DNA from: Lentzea aerocolonigenes
Lineage (GTDB): Bacteria; Actinomycetota; Actinomycetes; Mycobacteriales; Pseudonocardiaceae
NCBI RefSeq assembly: GCF_000955955.1
Contig: NZ_JYJG01000040.1
Span: 49,327-113,326, forward strand
Reading direction: 5' to 3'
Length of the DNA stretch: 64,000 bases
Below the pieces are notes generated by a model. It ran no database searches, was not told the origin of the DNA, and saw nothing but the letters and a program-made list of their open reading frames with translations. The position numbers and the translations under genes are program-made. Positions within the stretch are counted from its first letter, which is position 1. Every line of letters starts with the position of its first letter. Of the stretch, positions 43,969 through 52,340 are shown in pieces.

Positions 43969-44619
43969 TCACTTCTTCTTGGCAGCCGTCTTGCGAGCCG
44001 CGGGCGCCTTGGCGGCCGTGGTCTTCGCAGCGGGCTTGGCCGCAGCCGTCGTCTTGGCGGCAGCGGGCTTCTTGGCAGCGGTCGCCTTGGCGGCCGGCTT
44101 CGCAGCGGTCTTCGTCGCGGTCGCCTTCGCAGGCGCCTTGGCAGCAGCGGGCTTCGCGGCGGCCGTGGTGGTGCGACGGGTCGCGGGCGCCTTGGTGGCG
44201 GCCGCGGCCGTGCGAGTGCGCGTGGTGGTCGCGCGGGTGGTCGCCGCCTTGGTGGCGGGCGCCTTCGTTGCGGCCGCGGGCTTCGCGGCTGCAGCAGCGG
44301 CCGGCTTGGCAGCAGCCTTGGCGGCAACAGCCTTCGGCAGCTTCTTCGCGCCGCTGATGACGTCCTTGAACGTCGAGCCGGGGCGGAACGCGGGCACGTT
44401 GGTCTTCTTGACCTTCACGGTCTCGCCCGTGCGCGGGTTGCGCGCGGTGCGAGCCGCACGGGCACGCTTCTCGAAGACGCCGAAGCCCGTGATGTTGACC
44501 TTCTCGCCCTTGTTGACGCTGCGGACGATGACGTCCACGAGGCCGTCAACAGCAGCGCCGGCGGTCTTCTTGTCTCCCAGGCGCTCGGCGAGCGCCTCGA
44601 TGAGCTGGGCCTTATTCAC
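43969..44619 (-). CDS. hupB: Nucleoid protein HU with long basic tail
   Basis: A 216-residue HU. Residues 1-90 are the HU fold ([34 protein letters not shown] with GETVKV, and [15 protein letters not shown]). Residues 95-216 are a low-complexity Ala/Lys/Pro/Thr tail, with repeated AAKPAA and ATKAPA blocks resembling histone H1, characteristic of actinobacterial HupB. It condenses the chromosome. GTG at 44619. It is encoded opposite to mutT1. Confidence 0.95.
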   Translation of the reverse strand: MNKAQLIEALAERLGDKKTAGAAVDGLVDVIVRSVNKGEKVNITGFGVFEKRARAARTARNPRTGETVKVKKTNVPAFRPGSTFKDVISGAKKLPKAVAAKAAAKPAAAAAAKPAAATKAPATKAATTRATTTRTRTAAAATKAPATRRTTTAAAKPAAAKAPAKATATKTAAKPAAKATAAKKPAAAKTTAAAKPAAKTTAAKAPAARKTAAKKK

Positions 44620-44765
44620 CGTCAGTCCCTCCCAGGACGCTCACGGCCCTAAGAGACGGGCCGACTAGAACGCAACGGTAGGCCCAAATCGCGAGAAATA
44701 CCAATCGCCACGCCAGATTTTTCGTTGTGGCGTGGCTAATTGCGCCCCTTCGAGGGACAGGAGGC

Positions 44766-44799
44766 GCCGGATTCGCCCCTCTGGAGGGGAGAATCCGGC
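44766..44799 (-). terminator. Terminator of leuCD
   Basis: A stem of 15 bp with one internal mismatch (44766-44781 with 44784-44799, outer arm GCCGGATTC) lies 7 bases after the leuD stop on the minus strand. Confidence 0.75.
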
Positions 44800-44805
44800 C
44801 CCCTC

Positions 44806-45408
44806 TCAGACCGCCTGAAGCGGATCCGTTGTGGGCAACCAAGTCTGGCGATTGCCCTCGAATCCGCTGATCTCGGCCTCGTGGCGCAGCGTCAAAGCGA
44901 TGTCGTCGAGGCCTTCCAGAAGGCGCCAGCGGGTGTAGTCGTCGATCTCGAACGGGGCTACCAAGTCCTTGGCGCGAACGGTCTTGTCGGTGAGGTCCAC
45001 GGTGACCGGCGTGCCGGGTTCGGACTCCAGCAACTTCCACAGCAGCTCGACATCGGACTGGCTGCACTGCGCCGCGACGAGACCCTGCTTGGCCGAGTTG
45101 CCCCGGAAGATGTCGGCGAAGCGGGACGACACGACCACGCGGAAGCCGTAGTCCTTCAACGCCCAGACGGCGTGTTCCCGAGAGGACCCGGTGCCGAAGT
45201 CGGGGCCTGCCACGAGGACGCTGCCCGTCTTGAACGGCTCCTGGTTGAGGATGAAGTGCTCGTCCGAGCGCCACGCGGCGAAGAGCCCGTCCTCGAACCC
45301 GCTGCGCGTCACGCGCTTGAGGTAGACGGCCGGGATGATCTGGTCGGTGTCCACGTTGGACCTGCGCAGCGGCACGCCGACGCCCGTGTGGGTGGTGAAG
45401 GCTTCCAT
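44806..45408 (-). CDS. leuD: 3-isopropylmalate dehydratase small subunit
   Basis: A 200-residue subunit that, with LeuC, isomerises 2-isopropylmalate to 3-isopropylmalate. [21 protein letters not shown] and the conserved [20 protein letters not shown] are present. The same enzyme could act on citramalate for isoleucine synthesis, in line with cimA in this window. The start ATG is 3 bases after the leuC stop. Confidence 0.96.
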   Translation of the reverse strand: MEAFTTHTGVGVPLRRSNVDTDQIIPAVYLKRVTRSGFEDGLFAAWRSDEHFILNQEPFKTGSVLVAGPDFGTGSSREHAVWALKDYGFRVVVSSRFADIFRGNSAKQGLVAAQCSQSDVELLWKLLESEPGTPVTVDLTDKTVRAKDLVAPFEIDDYTRWRLLEGLDDIALTLRHEAEISGFEGNRQTWLPTTDPLQAV

Positions 45409-45411
45409 GAC

Positions 45412-46818
45412 TCAGTTCTCCAGGTCTGCGGGGGCCGACAGGGTGCCGCGCACGGCCGTGGCGGCGGCGACGAGCGGCGAAACGAGATGCGTCCGGCCGC
45501 CCTTGCCCTGCCTGCCCTCGAAGTTGCGGTTGGAGGTCGACGCGCTGCGCTCACCCGGCGCGAGCTGATCCGGGTTCATGCCAAGGCACATCGAGCAGCC
45601 CGCCTGACGCCACTCGGCGCCCGCGTCGAGGAAGACCTTGTCCAGTCCCTCTTCTTCCGCCTGCTTGCGCACCCGCATCGAACCGGGGACGACCAGCATC
45701 CGTACTCCAGAAGCGACGTGCTTCCCCTTGATGACGTCCGCGGCGGCGCGCAGGTCCTCGATGCGCCCGTTCGTGCAGGAGCCGAGGAACACCGTGTCCA
45801 CGTGGATGTCGCGCAGCGGCGTGCCGGGCTCCAGGCCCATGTACGCCAGTGCCTTCTCGGCGGCCACGCGCTCGTTCTCGTCCGCGATCTGCTCGGGGTC
45901 GGGGATGTTCGCACCCAGAGGCAAGCCCTGGCCGGGGTTCGTGCCCCACGTGACGAACGGCGTGAGCGTGTCCGCGTCGATGTGCACCTCGGCGTCGAAC
46001 TTCGCGTCGTCGTCGGTCTTGAGCGTGCGCCAGTACGCGACGGCCGCGTCCCAGTCGGCGCCGGACGGTGCGTGCGGACGACCCTTGATGTAGTCGAAAG
46101 TCGTGTCGTCCGGTGCGATCATGCCGGCGCGCGCGCCCGCTTCGATCGACATGTTGCAGACCGTCATGCGCGCTTCCATCGAGAGGTTCTCGATCGCCGC
46201 GCCGCGGTACTCGAGCACATAGCCCTGTCCGCCACCGGTTCCGATCTTCGCGATGACCGCGAGGATGATGTCCTTCGCCGTGACGCCGGGCCTGAGCGCG
46301 CCGTCGACGTTGATGGCCATCGTCTTGAACGGACGCAACGGCAACGTCTGCGTCGCCATCACGTGCTCCACCTCGGACGTGCCGATGCCGAACGCCAGCG
46401 CGCCGAACGCTCCGTGCGTCGACGTGTGACTGTCGCCGCACACCACGGTCATGCCGGGCTGCGTGAGGCCGAGCTGCGGGCCCACCACGTGGACGATGCC
46501 CTGTTCGAGGTCACCCATCGGGTGCAGCCGCACGCCGAACTCCGCGCAGTTGCGCCGGAGCGTCTCGACCTGAAGGCGCGACACGGGATCCGCGATCGGC
46601 TTGTCGATGTCGACGGTCGGGACGTTGTGGTCCTCGGTGGCGATCGTCAGGTCGGGCCTGCGCAGCTTGCGGTTGGCAAGCCTGAGGCCGTCGAACGCCT
46701 GGGGGCTGGTGACTTCGTGGAGCAGATGGAGGTCGATGTAGAGCAGGTCCGGCTCCGCACCACTGCCGTGGCGCACAACGTGTGCCTCCCACACCTTCTC
46801 CGCGAGCGTGCGGCTCAT
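45412..46818 (-). CDS. leuC: 3-isopropylmalate dehydratase large subunit
   Basis: A 468-residue aconitase-family subunit with a [4Fe-4S] cluster bound by the Cys in [12 protein letters not shown] and the pair in [33 protein letters not shown] and the [10 protein letters not shown] signature are present. ATG at 46818 is chosen, with GGGAG 9 bases upstream, instead of a GTG at 46833 which overlaps the probable -10. It is divergent from an IclR-type regulator that probably controls it. Confidence 0.96.
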   Translation of the reverse strand: MSRTLAEKVWEAHVVRHGSGAEPDLLYIDLHLLHEVTSPQAFDGLRLANRKLRRPDLTIATEDHNVPTVDIDKPIADPVSRLQVETLRRNCAEFGVRLHPMGDLEQGIVHVVGPQLGLTQPGMTVVCGDSHTSTHGAFGALAFGIGTSEVEHVMATQTLPLRPFKTMAINVDGALRPGVTAKDIILAVIAKIGTGGGQGYVLEYRGAAIENLSMEARMTVCNMSIEAGARAGMIAPDDTTFDYIKGRPHAPSGADWDAAVAYWRTLKTDDDAKFDAEVHIDADTLTPFVTWGTNPGQGLPLGANIPDPEQIADENERVAAEKALAYMGLEPGTPLRDIHVDTVFLGSCTNGRIEDLRAAADVIKGKHVASGVRMLVVPGSMRVRKQAEEEGLDKVFLDAGAEWRQAGCSMCLGMNPDQLAPGERSASTSNRNFEGRQGKGGRTHLVSPLVAAATAVRGTLSAPADLEN

Positions 46819-46833
46819 CGCGACATCTCCCAC

Positions 46834-46885
46834 ATTATGGACGCGCCGACAGATCTGGACTTCTCACTGTCTGGGAAGTTAGTAT
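46834..46885. promoter_or_regulatory. Divergent leuC/IclR promoter region
   Basis: For the regulator gene, TGGACT (46856-46861), an 18-base spacer and TAGTAT (46880-46885) lie 6 bases before GTG, suggesting a leaderless transcript. For leuC, CATAAT (46839-46834, minus) is the likely -10. An imperfect dyad CTGGAC-N8-GTCTGG lies between 46855 and 46876 over both -35 regions and is a candidate operator. Confidence 0.5.
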
Positions 46886-46891
46886 CGGCTT

Positions 46892-47593
46892 GTGGGACAG
46901 CATAGCGGGATCGGCGTGCTGGACAAGGCAGTGGCCGTGTTGAACGCCGTAGCAAAAGATCCGTGTGGCTTGGCCGAGTTGTGCAACCGGACCGGCCTTC
47001 CACGAGCGACCGCGCACCGCCTGGCCGTGGGCCTCGAGGTGCACCGGTTGCTGCGCCGCGGCTCCGACGGCCGCTGGCGCCCAGGCGCGGCTCTAGCCGA
47101 ACTGGCAGGCGGTGCGACGGACCCGTTGCTGGACGCGGCTTCCTCCGTGCTGCCGCGCCTGCGCGACATCACGGGCGAAAGCGTGCAGCTGTACCGGCGC
47201 GACGGCATGCAGCGCGTCTGCGTCTCGGCCGCCGAGCCTCCGTCGGGCTTGCGCGACACCGTTCCGATCGGCGCACGCCTGCCGATGACGGCCGGCTCGG
47301 GCGCCAAGGTCCTTGCGGCATGGGCAGACCCTGGCACCCAACGCGCCGTCCTGGCCGACGCCGTCTACGGCGAACGCACTCTGCTGGAGGTCCGCCGCCG
47401 CGGCTGGGCACAAAGCGTGGCCGAACGGGAACCAGGCGTGGCCTCGGTTTCCGCCCCCGTGCGCGACTCCTCAGGCGCCGTAGTGGCCGCTGTCTCAGTC
47501 TCGGGCCCGATTGACCGAATGGGCCGCCGCCCAGGCGCCCGCTGGGCAGCCGATCTCCTGGCCGCAGCGGAAGCCCTCCAAAGCCGCCTCTAA
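46892..47593 (+). CDS. ndgR: IclR-family regulator of leucine genes (NdgR/LtbR-like)
   Basis: A 233-residue IclR protein. The N-terminal helix-turn-helix (GLAELCNRTGLPRATAHRLA) is followed by an effector domain with VPIGARLPMTAGSGAKVLAA and a conserved VASVSAPVRDSSGAVVAAVS. In Streptomyces and Corynebacterium this regulator, called NdgR or LtbR, lies opposite leuCD and controls leucine synthesis. GTG at 46892. The operator is presumably in the shared intergenic region. Confidence 0.92.
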   Translation: MGQHSGIGVLDKAVAVLNAVAKDPCGLAELCNRTGLPRATAHRLAVGLEVHRLLRRGSDGRWRPGAALAELAGGATDPLLDAASSVLPRLRDITGESVQLYRRDGMQRVCVSAAEPPSGLRDTVPIGARLPMTAGSGAKVLAAWADPGTQRAVLADAVYGERTLLEVRRRGWAQSVAEREPGVASVSAPVRDSSGAVVAAVSVSGPIDRMGRRPGARWAADLLAAAEALQSRL

Positions 47594-47609
47594 AAGCACC
47601 AACGCCACC

Positions 47610-47643
47610 GTGGCCGCTCTCCTCACCAGAGGACAGCGGCCAC
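47610..47643 (+). terminator. Terminator of the IclR gene
   Basis: A 9-bp outer stem (GTGGCCGCT, 47610-47618 with 47635-47643), a C-C mismatch and a 4-bp inner stem lie 17 bases past the stop. Confidence 0.7.
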
Positions 47644-47809
47644 AGTCGTTTGAGCCCCACGACACGCCGTAACATCGCACACGACACGCGGGCAAGAAGT
47701 GTCTAACGATAGAAGTTGGTGCCGCAGAGAACTCACAACCCAACGTCGGAATGCCCACCCATTTACAAAGTGACAGCAGTCACCAAGCGAAATACCCACC
47801 CCACAAATA

Positions 47810-47912
47810 GGGGCGAGCGAAGCGACGCCCCCACCGCGCACCTAGGGGAAACCTACGGGGGGTCCGGGGGGCGAAGCCCCGCCGGCCGGGGGTCTGGGGG
47901 CTTGGCCCCCAG
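47810..47912. repeat. Cluster of short hairpins and G-runs
   Basis: It contains GGGGCG/CGCCCC around AGCGAAGCGA (47810-47831), GGGGC-GAA-GCCCC near 47868-47880, and CTGGGGGC/GCCCCCAG (47894-47912). G-runs of 6, 6, 5 and 5 at 47857, 47866, 47888 and 47896 could form a G-quadruplex. The 375-base gap between the IclR gene and the tRNAs has no gene. Confidence 0.6.
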
Positions 47913-47925
47913 AAGACAAAGCGAA

Positions 47926-47960
47926 AGAGGCGTGTCAGCGTTTTCCGCTGACACGCCTCT
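47926..47960 (-). terminator. Terminator of the tRNA transcript
   Basis: A 15-bp perfect stem (47926-47940 with 47946-47960, arm AGAGGCGTGTCAGCG) with loop TTTTC lies 10 bases beyond the tRNA-Glu 3' end. Confidence 0.8.
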
Positions 47961-47970
47961 CCCACCTCTG

Positions 47971-48043
47971 TAGCCCCGAAGGGATTCGAACCCTCGCTAC
48001 CGCCTTGAGAGGGCGGCGTCCTAGGCCGCTAGACGACGGGGCC
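47971..48043 (-). tRNA. tRNA-Glu (anticodon CTC)
   Basis: A 73-base cloverleaf on the minus strand. The acceptor GGCCCCG pairs with CGGGGCT (one G-U), the anticodon arm is CCGCC-CTCTCAA-GGCGG giving CTC, and the T arm is GAGGG-TTCGAAT-CCCTT. CCA is not encoded. Confidence 0.95.
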
Positions 48044-48170
48044 CTAGAACTTCTTGCTGGATGAACCTTATCAGATCGCTCTGTCCGGTCCAAATCCGGC
48101 TATTCAGTTCTTATTCTTACTTTTCTAGCTAGCTCCGGAAGTGTGCCCGAGGGCTGTTCTTCCTTCGCAG

Positions 48171-48242
48171 CTGGGGTACCAGGACTCGAACCTAGACTAA
48201 CTGAACCAGAATCAGTCGTGCTGCCAATTACACCATACCCCA
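48171..48242 (-). tRNA. tRNA-Gln (anticodon CTG)
   Basis: A 72-base cloverleaf. The acceptor TGGGGTA pairs with TACCCCA, the anticodon arm ACTGA-TTCTGGT-TCAGT gives CTG, and the T loop contains GGTTCGAGTCC. It is 127 bases upstream of tRNA-Glu on the same strand and probably shares its transcript. CCA is not encoded. Confidence 0.95.
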
Positions 48243-48336
48243 TTGGCTTTCACGATCGACTTCGGTGTCCCGAAGGAGTTCCGAGGCTCTCGTTGCTGCC
48301 GGGAGAAATACTAGACCACGCGGCCACCAGAAGTGA

Positions 48337-48383
48337 AATCGGCCCCCACCTACGGGCAAACACGCAGGTAGGGGCCGGTTTCA
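48337..48383 (-). terminator. Imperfect hairpin after the HAD gene
   Basis: AAATCGGCCCC (48337-48347) pairs with GGGGCCGGTTT (48371-48381) with one T-G pair, and an inner TAC/GTA extends it across a bulge. It lies just past the HAD gene stop on the minus strand. Confidence 0.5.
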
Positions 48384-48391
48384 GAGCTTAC

Positions 48392-49129
48392 TCAGGCGTT
48401 GGCGGCCGACAGCTCGCACACGAGGAGCTCCGGCAGTTCCGCGAGCCCCGTGATCGACGACAACCCGGCGGGCAACGTGCCGCCGGACGGCCCAGTGCGG
48501 TTGATCCACACGCCGTGCATGCCCGCGTCGCGGGCGCCGATGGCGTCGGCGTGCAGGCGGTCTCCCACGTGGACCGTGTCGCCGGGCGGCACCCCGAGGG
48601 CCAGGCAGGCCGTGTGGAAGATCACGCGGTCCGGCTTCGCGCAGCCGACCTCGCCGGCGATCAGGACGGCGTCGAAGTACGACGAGAGGCCCAGCTGGGC
48701 GATCTTCACGCGCTGGTGGCGGCCGGAGGCGTTGCTGATCGCGGCGATGGGGAGGCCCGTGGCGCGCAGCCAGTCGAGCATCGGGATCACGTCCGGGAAC
48801 AGGCACCAGCCGGCCGAGAGAACCTCCTGGCGAGACAGCTCGCGGCGGGTGGCCTCGTCCAGCGTCAGCTCCTCGCCGAGAGCGGCGAAGAAGGCTTGGG
48901 TGCGGATGTTGCGCATCGACTCGTACTGGAGCTCGCCGGCCAGCTGGCGGGTCACGTGGTCGTCGGTGATTCGCTGCCACAACGACCAGGCGTCGGCGTT
49001 ACCGACCATCGAGGCCAACGCGGCGCGCGAAGAAGTGCTGTAGTCGACAAGTGTGTCGTCGACGTCCAGGCACACAGCGCGGATCTCGCCGGTTCTCTTA
49101 CGCGTGAAAGTCGGGGACGCAGTTGTCAC
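48392..49129 (-). CDS. HAD-family hydrolase
   Basis: A 245-residue haloacid-dehalogenase-type phosphatase. Motif I is VCLDVDDTLVDYS with the nucleophile Asp, motif II AAISNASG, motif III AKPDRVIFH and motif IV HVGDRLHADAIGARDAGM. The inserted cap is helical. The substrate is unknown; a sugar or nucleotide phosphate is likely. GTG at 49129. Confidence 0.9.
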   Translation of the reverse strand: MTTASPTFTRKRTGEIRAVCLDVDDTLVDYSTSSRAALASMVGNADAWSLWQRITDDHVTRQLAGELQYESMRNIRTQAFFAALGEELTLDEATRRELSRQEVLSAGWCLFPDVIPMLDWLRATGLPIAAISNASGRHQRVKIAQLGLSSYFDAVLIAGEVGCAKPDRVIFHTACLALGVPPGDTVHVGDRLHADAIGARDAGMHGVWINRTGPSGGTLPAGLSSITGLAELPELLVCELSAANA

Positions 49130-49442
49130 CCCGGAAGGTTAGGTGTGAGGGGGCCTCGTCCGATTCGGCTAACGAGGTGATTCCTATAGGTCCTTGCACG
49201 ATCAAGCGGACCTTGAGGCCCCGAACGACCTAGTCACGCTCCTCCAAGCGCCGAATGCAATCACCCGGTCGAGTGGTATCCGCAGACTGGACCGTCTCTG
49301 CCCGAACGGGCGGTTCCGCGAGCGCGACACCCTAGCTCGTACAACGACATTCCGCACGAGCTGCAACCTTTTCGAGGCCTGGTTTCCCAGACCGTCCACT
49401 GTGGACCAGGCGGCAGCGACCCAGGTCACTCGGAACCCAGCT
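49130..49442. other. Intergenic stretch without recognisable gene
   Basis: The 378 bases between the HAD gene and the FAD monooxygenase hold no convincing coding frame. The frames of about 80 codons on either strand lack ribosome sites and family features. A weak TTGACG (49442-49447) with a CATGCT 17 bases on could be the monooxygenase promoter. Confidence 0.5.
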
Positions 49443-49477
49443 TGACGCATCTGGCGATCAAGAGCATGCTGAGTTTA

Positions 49478-49493
49478 TTCAACAGCGGTTGAA
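49478..49493 (+). promoter_or_regulatory. Candidate MarR/TetR-type operator
   Basis: TTCAAC-AGCG-GTTGAA is a 6-bp inverted repeat 15 bases before the monooxygenase start, between the probable promoter and the ribosome site. No regulator gene of that type lies next to it. Confidence 0.45.
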
Positions 49494-49507
49494 ATGAGGG
49501 GATCGAG

Positions 49508-50764
49508 ATGGAGAGGACTACCTGCCTGGTCGTCGGGGGCGGACCCGCCGGCATGGTGCTGGGGCTGCTGCTGGCGCGCGGAGGTGTCGAGGTCACGGTG
49601 CTGGAGAAGCACTCCGACTTCCTGCGCGACTTCCGCGGCGACACGGTGCACGCGTCGACGCTCACGCTCATGGACGAACTGGGGCTGGGGCCCGCGTTCG
49701 AGCAGGTGCCGCACCAGGACGTGGACAAGATCGAGGCGCTGCTGGACGGCGGACGCAAGGCCACGATCGCCGATCTGCGCAGGCTTCCCGGCGCGAACAA
49801 GCGCATCGCGATGGTGCCGCAGTGGGACTTCCTGGACCTGCTCGCCGACGCGGGCAAGCTGGAGCCGGCGTTCCACCTGCGGATGAACACCGAGGTCACC
49901 GGAATCACCAAGAGCGGCAACAAGGTCACGGGCGTGCAGTACCGCGACCGCGTCGACGGGCACGAGGGCGAGATCAGTGCCGACCTCGTCGTCGCGGCGG
50001 ACGGGCGGAGCTCGATCCTGCGCGCTGCCGTCGATCTGCCGGTCTACCAGTTCGGCGCTCCGATGGACGTGTGGTGGTTCCGCTTGCCGCGCAAGGAGAG
50101 CGACGCGATCAAGGGCGGCGCCGGACGGTTCAGCGCGGGCAGCGCGATGGTGCTCATCCCGCGCAACGAGTACTTCCAGTGCGCGTTCCTGATTCGCAAG
50201 GGCACGGACCAGCAGCTGCGTGCCGAGGGCGTGGAGAAGTTCCGCGAGCGGGTGGTCACGCTCATCCCGTGGCTCGCCGACCGCGTCGACCACATCAGGA
50301 GCATCGACGACGCGAAGCTGCTCGACGTGAAGCTGGACCGGTTGCGGCAGTGGCACGTCGACGGACTGCTGTGCATCGGTGACGCTGCGCACGCGATGTC
50401 GCCGGTCGGCGGCGTGGGCATCAACCTCGCCGTGCAGGACGCGGTCGCCGCGGCCAGACTGCTCGCGAAGCCGTTGCGGCAGGGCGTGGTCACCAGCCGT
50501 GCGCTCGCGAAGGTGCGCAGGCGCAGGTTGTTCCCGACGGTCGTGATCCAGACCGTGCAGCGGATCATCCACCGGCTGTTCCTGGGCCGGAAGCTCAACA
50601 GCACCGAGACGGTCTCCTCGAGCGGCACGCCGTTCATGCTCAAGGTGGCGCAGCGGTTGCCGTTCCTGCAGGCGGTCCCGGCCTACGTGATCGCGATCGG
50701 GCCTCGCCCGGAGCACGCGCCGGAGTTCGCGCGCCGCAAGCCGCAGACGATCGTCAGGTCGTGA
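49508..50764 (+). CDS. FAD-dependent monooxygenase
   Basis: A 418-residue flavoprotein monooxygenase of the PHBH fold (UbiH-like). The dinucleotide motif VVGGGPAGMVLGLLLARGGV is at the N-terminus, the middle motif ADLVVAADGRSSILR follows, and GDAAHAMSPVGGVGINLAVQ is the second FAD motif. Such enzymes hydroxylate aromatics or tailor natural products. ATG at 49508 has GAGGGG 7 bases before it. It converges on a response-regulator gene. Confidence 0.92.
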   Translation: MERTTCLVVGGGPAGMVLGLLLARGGVEVTVLEKHSDFLRDFRGDTVHASTLTLMDELGLGPAFEQVPHQDVDKIEALLDGGRKATIADLRRLPGANKRIAMVPQWDFLDLLADAGKLEPAFHLRMNTEVTGITKSGNKVTGVQYRDRVDGHEGEISADLVVAADGRSSILRAAVDLPVYQFGAPMDVWWFRLPRKESDAIKGGAGRFSAGSAMVLIPRNEYFQCAFLIRKGTDQQLRAEGVEKFRERVVTLIPWLADRVDHIRSIDDAKLLDVKLDRLRQWHVDGLLCIGDAAHAMSPVGGVGINLAVQDAVAAARLLAKPLRQGVVTSRALAKVRRRRLFPTVVIQTVQRIIHRLFLGRKLNSTETVSSSGTPFMLKVAQRLPFLQAVPAYVIAIGPRPEHAPEFARRKPQTIVRS

Positions 50765-50794
50765 CGCCCAGGTCGTGACGCCTAGGTCGTGACG
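50756..50794. repeat. Three tandem AGGTCGTGACG repeats, 14-bp period
   Basis: AGGTCGTGACG occurs at 50756, 50770 and 50784, separated by CCC and CCT. The first copy contains the stop of the FAD monooxygenase and the last overlaps the stop of the response regulator. Confidence 0.8.
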
Positions 50795-51441
50795 AAGGAC
50801 TCGGATGACTCACCGAGCACCATCGCCACGGCGTGGGCGCGATCCCTGGCGCCCAGCTTGCGCAGGATCGCCTTCACGTGGGTCTTCACGGTGTCGTTGC
50901 TGATGAAGAGCCGCTGGGCGATGCGCGCGTTGTCCATCCCCTTCGCCATCTCGGCCAGCACGTCGAACTCACGAGCCGACAGCCGGCCGAGCGAGGCGGG
51001 CGGAGGCATCCGCGCCGGCAGACGCGCGAGCGAGCCCACCCGTGCGTCGATCGTGGCGGGAGCACCCCGCACCGCGGCCGCGATCAGCGGTAACAGCTCG
51101 GCCACTGGCGAGGTTTTCAGCAGGTAGGCCACCGCGCCGGCGTCCAGCGCCGCGCGGGCCCAGCTCGGACTGTCCGCATTGGACAGCACCACGACGCGGG
51201 CGCTCGGCCGGAACTGCGCCGTGTCCCGCACGGTGCGCAACGGCCCGGCGCCCGGCACGTCGAAGTCCGCGACGACCAGGTCCACCGGGGTGCTGCGCAG
51301 ACAGCGCGCAGCATCGGCCACGGTGTGGGCGATGCCCACAACGCGGAAGCAGTGCGTGCGGTGCAGTGAGAGTCGCAGCCCCTCGGTGATGAGCTGTGAT
51401 CCGTCGACGAGCAGCACACGGGTGGACGCCAGGTCCGTCAT
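50782..51441 (-). CDS. NarL/FixJ-type response regulator
   Basis: A 219-residue regulator. The receiver domain (1 to about 120) has the phospho-acceptor region VVADFDVPG, VVVLSNAD and LLKTS with the conserved Lys. The usual acidic pair at the start reads VDGS, so one acidic residue is missing. The C-terminal LuxR-type helix-turn-helix is LSAREFDVLAEMAKGMDNARIA with TVKTHVKAILRKLGA. No histidine kinase is adjacent. ATG at 51441. Phosphorylation may be weak or absent (inference). Confidence 0.88.
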   Translation of the reverse strand: MTDLASTRVLLVDGSQLITEGLRLSLHRTHCFRVVGIAHTVADAARCLRSTPVDLVVADFDVPGAGPLRTVRDTAQFRPSARVVVLSNADSPSWARAALDAGAVAYLLKTSPVAELLPLIAAAVRGAPATIDARVGSLARLPARMPPPASLGRLSAREFDVLAEMAKGMDNARIAQRLFISNDTVKTHVKAILRKLGARDRAHAVAMVLGESSESFVTT

Positions 51442-51508
51442 GACACCGGGAAGTTACTAGCGGGTACCCGGGTGCGTAACCTGCCGGACGCCGGATTGCG
51501 CCGTATGG

Positions 51509-52267
51509 CTACCTATTTGCGACCGGATTGGTGAGCGTCCCGAGGCCGTCCACAGTCACGGAGACCGTCTGTCCGGCCGCCATCGGCCCGACACCGGCCG
51601 GCGTCCCGGTCAGGATCACGTCGCCGGGAAGCAGCGTCATGACGCCGGAGACGTACTCGATGAGCGCCGGAATGTCGTGCACCATCAACGAAGTACGCCC
51701 GTCCTGCTTGACCTCCCCGTCGAGCTCGGTGACGACGCGGACATCGGAGGGGTCGAACTCCGTTTCGATGAAGGGACCCATCGGGCAGAACGTGTCAAAA
51801 CCCTTGGCACGCGTGAACTGCACATCCTTCTTCTGCAGGTCGCGGGCCGTGACATCGTTGGCGATGGTGTAGCCCATCACGACGCTCATCGCCTTGGCCT
51901 TCGGGACTTCCCGGCACGGCTGGCCGATGATGACGGCCAGCTCGCCCTCGAAGTCGACGCGCTGCGAGGCCGCGGGGATCTTGATCTCGACGTTCGGGCC
52001 GATCACGGACGTGTTGGGCTTCAAGAAGACCAACGGCTCGGCCGGAACCTCGTTGCCCAGCTCAGCGGCGTGGTCGGCGTAGTTGCGGCCAATACCGATG
52101 ATCTTGGTCGGCAAGATCGGCGCCAGCAGCCTGACGTCGGCCAACGGCCACTTCCGGCCCGTGAACGTGGGCGTGCCGAAGGGGTGTTCGGCGATTTCCG
52201 CAGCTTCCTCGCCGTGAACAGCGACGAAAGCTACGCCTTGAGGGTGAGCCACTCGAGCGATTCGCAC
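51509..52267 (-). CDS. Fumarylacetoacetate hydrolase-family protein
   Basis: A 252-residue FAH-fold enzyme. [20 protein letters not shown], the metal-binding [28 protein letters not shown] and the C-terminal [11 protein letters not shown] are characteristic. Members hydrolyse or decarboxylate beta-diketones and oxaloacetate-type acids (acylpyruvase/oxaloacetate decarboxylase group). It is downstream of cimA on the same strand with a 73-base gap. The substrate is not assignable. Confidence 0.9.
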   Translation of the reverse strand: MRIARVAHPQGVAFVAVHGEEAAEIAEHPFGTPTFTGRKWPLADVRLLAPILPTKIIGIGRNYADHAAELGNEVPAEPLVFLKPNTSVIGPNVEIKIPAASQRVDFEGELAVIIGQPCREVPKAKAMSVVMGYTIANDVTARDLQKKDVQFTRAKGFDTFCPMGPFIETEFDPSDVRVVTELDGEVKQDGRTSLMVHDIPALIEYVSGVMTLLPGDVILTGTPAGVGPMAAGQTVSVTVDGLGTLTNPVANR

Positions 52268-52340
52268 GTATACAACCTTAGACGGGTGCCAGTTCAGGCG
52301 CCCCGGCGCTTCCTAGGGGGCAACGCACGATCTGTGCTGG

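Noticed and set aside
49202..49450. 82-codon minus-strand frame before the FAD monooxygenase
   Set aside because: No ribosome site, no family features, and a similar-sized frame lies on the other strand.
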